From Exiguobacterium sp018617385 (GTDB lineage Bacteria > Bacillota > Bacilli > Exiguobacteriales > Exiguobacteriaceae), in the NCBI RefSeq assembly GCF_018617385.1, contig NZ_JACSKA010000003.1:124001-188000 (forward strand): a stretch of 64,000 nucleotides of DNA. The letters are read 5' to 3'. Of the stretch, positions 60,611-64,000 are shown in pieces. The notes under the pieces were generated by a model. The model ran no database searches, was not told the DNA's origin, and was given only the letters and a program-made list of their open reading frames with translations. Each line of letters begins with the position of its first letter. Positions within the stretch are counted from its first letter, which is position 1. The translations under genes were made by a program, and so were the position numbers.

Positions 60611-61519
60611 ATGATGCGTCGACGCATCCTCGTTCCGAGTGCCGTCTTGGCGAGCGTCGGAACGTTTCTCTATACACGATTCAAACGACGGCTCCCCCGT
60701 CCGCGCTTTAAATGGCCGGAACGTCCAGAGCTGACAACCATTGATGAGACGCATGTGCAGGCAACGTGGATCGGGCATTCGACGGTCCTCATTCATTGGT
60801 ATGGGCTCAAGATTTTAACGGACCCCGTCTTCTCAAAACGAATCGGTGTCCATCTCGGACCGCTGACAGTCGGCATGAAACGTCACACCGCTCCGGCCCT
60901 CTCCATTGAGGAGGTCGGCCCGGTCGATGTCATCCTACTCAGCCATGCCCATATGGACCACTTTGACCATAAAAGTTTGAAGCGACTCATCACTCGCGAA
61001 ACGATCGTCGTCTCTGCTCCTGGGACGAGCCGCCTGTTGCGCCGATACCCAAGTCTGCAGACGCTCGAACTGCATCCGCATGACAAAGTGACACTTGCGA
61101 ACGGGCTCGATGTCCGCGCTATTCCCGTCAAGCATTGGGGCAACCGTTTCCCGTGGGACAAACATATGGGGTACAACGGGTACCTGCTCAAATACAAAGG
61201 GATTCGTATGCTCTTCGCAGGAGACACGGCGTATACCGACTCCTTCAAAGGACTTGCTGACCGTGAACCGATCGACCTCGCCTTCTTCCCCATCGGTGCC
61301 TACCAACCGGACTCGTTCCAGGAAGCGCACTGTACTCCGGAACAGGCTTGGATGATGTACAAAGAGAGTGGAGCGAAGCGTTTCTTCCCGATGCATTGGG
61401 ACACGTTCGTCCTTTCTTATGAGCCTGTCGAGGAACCGTATCATCGTCTCGTCGCGGCCGCAAAACTCGACCGTGACCAAATTGTGATCAAGGCGCACGG
61501 GGAAAGCATCCGTCTGTAG
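60611..61519 (+). CDS. MBL-fold metallohydrolase (NAPE-PLD/UlaG-like)
   Basis: 302 aa. A basic N-terminus and a short hydrophobic stretch (VPSAVLASVGTFLY) suggest membrane association. The metallo-beta-lactamase core has GHSTVLIHWYG, LLSHAHMDHFDH (H112, H114, D116, H117), IPVKHWGNRF, MLFAGDTAYTD and FPMHWDTF. This arrangement resembles N-acyl-phosphatidylethanolamine phospholipase D-like hydrolases, but the substrate is open. SD GAGGTGAT with two adjacent ATGs. Confidence 0.85.
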   Translation: MMRRRILVPSAVLASVGTFLYTRFKRRLPRPRFKWPERPELTTIDETHVQATWIGHSTVLIHWYGLKILTDPVFSKRIGVHLGPLTVGMKRHTAPALSIEEVGPVDVILLSHAHMDHFDHKSLKRLITRETIVVSAPGTSRLLRRYPSLQTLELHPHDKVTLANGLDVRAIPVKHWGNRFPWDKHMGYNGYLLKYKGIRMLFAGDTAYTDSFKGLADREPIDLAFFPIGAYQPDSFQEAHCTPEQAWMMYKESGAKRFFPMHWDTFVLSYEPVEEPYHRLVAAAKLDRDQIVIKAHGESIRL

Positions 61520-61580
61520 TTTTTCCTTTCCCTTCATCCAAAATTTCGGTAACGTTATAGACGAGAGGGAGGGATTTTTT

Positions 61581-62414
61581 ATGGAATGGACGACGTTGAA
61601 TAATGACGTCAAGATGCCGATGCTCGGGCTCGGTGTCTATAAGGTCGAAGATGGCGCAGTGACGGTCGATACGGTCAAAGCTGCGCTCGATGCAGACTAT
61701 CGATTGATCGATACGGCTGCGATTTATCAAAATGAAGAGAGTGTCGGACAAGCGCTTCGTGAAGCAGGCATCCCACGGGAGGACGTCTTTGTGACGACAA
61801 AGCTTTGGAACGAGTTCCACGGATTTGACGAGGCGCTCCAAGCGTTCCAGGATAGCCTAGATCGGCTCGGTCTCGAATATGTCGACTTGTTCCTCATCCA
61901 CTGGCCGATGCCTCGTTTCGGTAAATTCGTCGAAACGTACAAAGCACTCGAACAGTTGTATGAAGAAGGACGCGTCCGAGCAATCGGAGTCTCGAACTTT
62001 GAGATCGAGCATTTGGAACAAATCATTCAATCATGCTCAATCGTCCCGGCCGTGAACCAGGTCGAGATCCATCCATATTTGTCTCAGAAAGAACTGATTG
62101 CATTCTGCAAACGATATGACATCCAGATTCAAGCGTGGAGTCCACTCATGAAAGGACGCGAAGCGCTCGAAGATGAGACGATCGTCAAGATTGCGAAGGC
62201 TCACGGAAAATCACCGGCCCAAGTCATTTTGCGTTGGCACTTACAGAACGGCGTCGCCGTCATCCCAAAATCCGTCACACCGAGTCGAATCAAAGAAAAT
62301 ATACAGGTATTCGACTTCACGTTGACGAAAGAAGAGATGGCGGCCATCGATGCGCTCAATCGTGATGAGCGGACCGGCTCCGACCCGAAAGAGATGCATA
62401 AAATCCATTACTGA
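61581..62414 (+). CDS. Aldo/keto reductase
   Basis: 277 aa (beta/alpha)8 NADPH-dependent reductase with complete tetrad D44, Y49, K74, H107 (DTAAIYQNE; TTKLWNEFH; FLIHWPMP). IGVSNFEIEHLEQI, AVNQVEIHPYLSQ and AVIPKSVTPSRIKEN are family signatures. It belongs with the YvgN/YtbE type that reduces aldehydes such as methylglyoxal. SD GAGGGAGGG. Twelve bases before the next gene, so probably an operon. Confidence 0.93.
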   Translation: MEWTTLNNDVKMPMLGLGVYKVEDGAVTVDTVKAALDADYRLIDTAAIYQNEESVGQALREAGIPREDVFVTTKLWNEFHGFDEALQAFQDSLDRLGLEYVDLFLIHWPMPRFGKFVETYKALEQLYEEGRVRAIGVSNFEIEHLEQIIQSCSIVPAVNQVEIHPYLSQKELIAFCKRYDIQIQAWSPLMKGREALEDETIVKIAKAHGKSPAQVILRWHLQNGVAVIPKSVTPSRIKENIQVFDFTLTKEEMAAIDALNRDERTGSDPKEMHKIHY

Positions 62415-62426
62415 GGAGTGAATGAC

Positions 62427-63041
62427 ATGTTCAAAAAACTGGCTTCTGATTTGACTGGCTTCAGCGACATCGGTGAGGTGATCGACCCGTCCGATTTCGA
62501 TAAGGCGGACTCGGATGATTATGTCCTCCATGAGGATAACGAAAAGATTTACTTCTTGATCAAATCAAAATCGGATGAATACTGCTTTACAAACTTAGGC
62601 ATGATTCACCTTGATGGAACGAGTGCGATGAGTTCGAAACGAGTGCTATATCGTTACCCTTACGCACACTACCCGATTAAGCACGTCATGTTCGAGACGG
62701 CCGGCACCGTCGACCTCGATGTCGAAGTCAAGTTCACAATCGGCGACAAGCCATACTCGATTGATATCAACAAGAAACAAATCGAGCACGTGAAAGATTT
62801 GTACAAGGCACTCCTCGCGATTGAAGAGATTCAGCGGGAAGGCCGTCGCATGATGGAGTATGCGAACACATCACTGACTCACTCCGTCTCGATCTTGAGC
62901 GGACTCCGTGAAGGTGACATGAACGTGGCGAACACGTTCAAGGAATTGAACGAGCAATCGTTCGATTGGCTACAACGTCACTATCATGAATGGAACCGTA
63001 AAGACTTCGGTACGGTTTACGAGAAATATATCAACAATTAA
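62427..63041 (+). CDS. PH-domain protein (YvbH-like)
   Basis: 204 aa. The N-terminal ~125 residues form a bacterial PH-like beta barrel (YVLHEDNEKIYFLIKSKSDE; YCFTNLGMIHLDGT; RYPYAHYPIKHV), followed by a helical extension (EIQREGRRMMEYANTSL) as in YvbH proteins. Cytoplasmic, function unknown. ATG 62427 has AGGAG 8 nt before; the GTG at 62418 lies on the SD. Follows the aldo/keto reductase. Confidence 0.82.
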   Translation: MFKKLASDLTGFSDIGEVIDPSDFDKADSDDYVLHEDNEKIYFLIKSKSDEYCFTNLGMIHLDGTSAMSSKRVLYRYPYAHYPIKHVMFETAGTVDLDVEVKFTIGDKPYSIDINKKQIEHVKDLYKALLAIEEIQREGRRMMEYANTSLTHSVSILSGLREGDMNVANTFKELNEQSFDWLQRHYHEWNRKDFGTVYEKYINN

Positions 63042-63087
63042 AAAACAACTCCTCCGCAGACGATTTGTCTGTTGAGGAGTTGTTTTT
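63041..63087. terminator. Bidirectional terminator
   Basis: Long stem AAAACAACTCCTC..CAGAC / GTCTG..GAGGAGTTGTTTTT with A/T-runs on each side, between convergent genes. Confidence 0.9.
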
Positions 63088-63604
63088 AGTTCTCATCGAT
63101 CAATTGTTCGGCCAACCGCTGATACAAGTGGCTCATATGAACGGCAGATGCGATGGCGAGCGTTCGCTTGACACCGCTCTCTTTTTCGAGCGATGTACTT
63201 AATAGCGTGTCCGCCTGGGCTTCGAACGCTTCTAGATTCTTCACTTTCTGCGCCTGATAGGCCTCGTAGAAGTCTTCAAGTGAGAACGTCTCATCCGACT
63301 CGTTCAACGGACGGAGCGTCTCCTTAATATCACTGATCGACAAGAGACCTTTCATCTCATAAATCAAACTGAGTAACATCAGATGTTCATTTGTATACTT
63401 TTTATTTTTGACTGGATGAAACAACTTGCCCTTGGCATAGTTGTTGATCATCGTCTTCGTCAAAATGGTCTCATCCTCGTTTCGCTTCATCTTCCCATAA
63501 TGCTGCTCGAACAGCTGGATGACCTGATCCATGTATAAATCGATGGTCGGTAGCACGTCCCGCGGGAGTGTGCCTTCCGTTTCGGTAATGTCCTTCGCTT
63601 TCAT
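63086..63604 (-). CDS. DUF1836 protein
   Basis: 172 aa, all-alpha. LTKTMINNYAKGKLFHPVKN and KKYTNEHLMLLSLIYEMKG then LSISDIKETLRPL match DUF1836, which looks like a MerR-type helix-turn-helix at its N-terminal part. It is probably a DNA-binding regulator; targets unknown. SD GTGAGGTGAGG. Its 3' end lies in the bidirectional terminator. Confidence 0.82.
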   Translation of the reverse strand: MKAKDITETEGTLPRDVLPTIDLYMDQVIQLFEQHYGKMKRNEDETILTKTMINNYAKGKLFHPVKNKKYTNEHLMLLSLIYEMKGLLSISDIKETLRPLNESDETFSLEDFYEAYQAQKVKNLEAFEAQADTLLSTSLEKESGVKRTLAIASAVHMSHLYQRLAEQLIDEN

Positions 63605-63685
63605 CTACCTCACCTCACTTCCTAAGTATAAAGAAAACTTCCATTTGTCGAAAGGTACGCCTTGCTGTTTGTTCCTCTTCAGTAT

Positions 63686-63712
63686 ATCATGTAGTTATCG
63701 ATACTACATGAT
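63686..63712. promoter_or_regulatory. Palindromic operator candidate upstream of hemolysin III
   Basis: ATCATGTAGT-TATCGAT-ACTACATGAT is a perfect 10-bp inverted repeat 20 nt before the start codon. Its place just upstream of the SD and its symmetry suggest a repressor site; no T-run follows, so it is not a terminator. Confidence 0.55.
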
Positions 63713-63731
63713 GTGATAAGGAGTGTTTTAC

Positions 63732-64000
63732 ATGCATTCGATTTTCCGTGAACCCATCAACGCATTGACGCATCTTGCCGGTGCGGTACTGGCTTTCATC
63801 GCGCTCATCGCGATGGTCGTCAAAGCCTCGTTACTCGGCTCGCCGCTTGCCATTATGGCCGCGATTCTATTTGGAATCAGCCTCGTCTTTCTTTACTTAT
63901 CGTCAGGTCTATACCATAGCATCATCGCCTCACCGAACGTCATCGCTTTCTTCCGGAGAATCGATCATGCGATGATTTACGCGTTGATTGCGGGTACATA
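63732..64000 (+). CDS. Hemolysin III / TrhA-family membrane protein (3' end outside window)
   Basis: The first 89 codons are present: REPINALTHLAGAVLAFIAL, then LFGISLVFLYLSSGLYHSI and RRIDHAMIYALIAGTY, the three conserved segments of the hemolysin III (PAQR-like) family with its Ser and His metal-type residues. These proteins are seven-helix membrane proteins of uncertain role (membrane homeostasis is suggested). SD AAGGAG sits 8 nt before ATG. Confidence 0.9.
   Translation, partial: MHSIFREPINALTHLAGAVLAFIALIAMVVKASLLGSPLAIMAAILFGISLVFLYLSSGLYHSIIASPNVIAFFRRIDHAMIYALIAGT

Noticed and set aside
61727..62026. 99-codon minus-strand frame within the aldo/keto reductase
   Set aside because: Antisense of a well-conserved enzyme gene, with no SD.
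1..64000. CRISPR arrays, tRNA and rRNA genes
   Set aside because: No regularly spaced direct repeats, cloverleaf-like segments or rRNA-like conserved stretches were seen on reading.

Overview
The window looks like a chromosomal segment of a low-to-moderate GC Bacillota, most like Exiguobacterium or a close Bacilli relative. This rests on Gram-positive Shine-Dalgarno sites (AGGAGG class), an Mrp antiporter operon, OhrR/Ohr, a CwlO-like peptidase, and backbone genes in the order known from Bacillus. In B. subtilis the order zapA-cvpA-polX-mutS2-yshE-lcfA-fadR-fadB-etfB-etfA-trxA-uvrC is contiguous. Here the same backbone runs right to left, but it is broken twice and lacks fadB. A flavin disulfide reductase and the seven-gene mrp operon lie between trxA and uvrC. 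About 28 kb of accessory DNA (roughly 13.5-41.8 kb) separates lcfA from the yshE (DUF350) gene.

Layout. 0-1.3 kb: 5' part of uvrC. 1.4-2.7 kb: oxidoreductase. 2.7-8.5 kb: mrpABCDEFG Na+/H+ antiporter. 8.9-13.5 kb: trxA, etfA, etfB, fadR, lcfA, with three FadR-type palindromes that mark fatty-acid control. 13.6-16.5 kb: GntR-ABC-permease-lipoprotein operon with an operator laid over its promoter. 17.5-19.3 kb: MarR-nitroreductase-ABM monooxygenase-DUF1304 stress operon. 19.3-21.7 kb: frameshifted CPCC-protein gene, an unknown gene and a polytopic membrane protein.

21.8-34.3 kb is the main accessory island. It is visibly AT-richer, especially in the rightward half, and has a divergent layout. 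Leftward lie a MazG-like pyrophosphohydrolase, a PLD-nuclease/DEAD helicase fusion, a free-standing copy of that helicase's C-terminal domain, and a small winged-helix protein. Rightward lies dptF-dptG-dptH, the restriction half of the DNA phosphorothioation (Dnd/Dpt) system. None of the modification genes (dndA-E) is present in the window. DptH carries both a PD-(D/E)XK-like motif and a HerA/FtsK-like ATPase. The island is followed by a NUMOD4-like mini-protein and an IS605-type element carrying only tnpB; this element has split a small gene whose two halves can be read on either side of it.

36.4-40.3 kb: MacB/LolD-type ABC ATPase plus a 1074-residue permease. 40.4-47.3 kb: two unknown or EcsC-like genes, then the conserved block (28-aa membrane peptide, DUF350, mutS2, polX, cvpA, zapA). 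47.5-64 kb: mostly single housekeeping or stress genes: dicarboxylate symporter, GNAT, CwlO-like M23 peptidase, VanZ, glutathione peroxidase, NHL propeller, CAP protein, ohrR/ohr, phosphoesterase, zinc-type CDF exporter, SH3 protein, an ABC-F protein with an attenuator-like leader, MBL hydrolase, aldo-keto reductase, YvbH-like PH protein, DUF1836 and a truncated hemolysin III gene. No tRNA, rRNA or CRISPR array was seen. All calls come from reading the sequence; no database search was possible.
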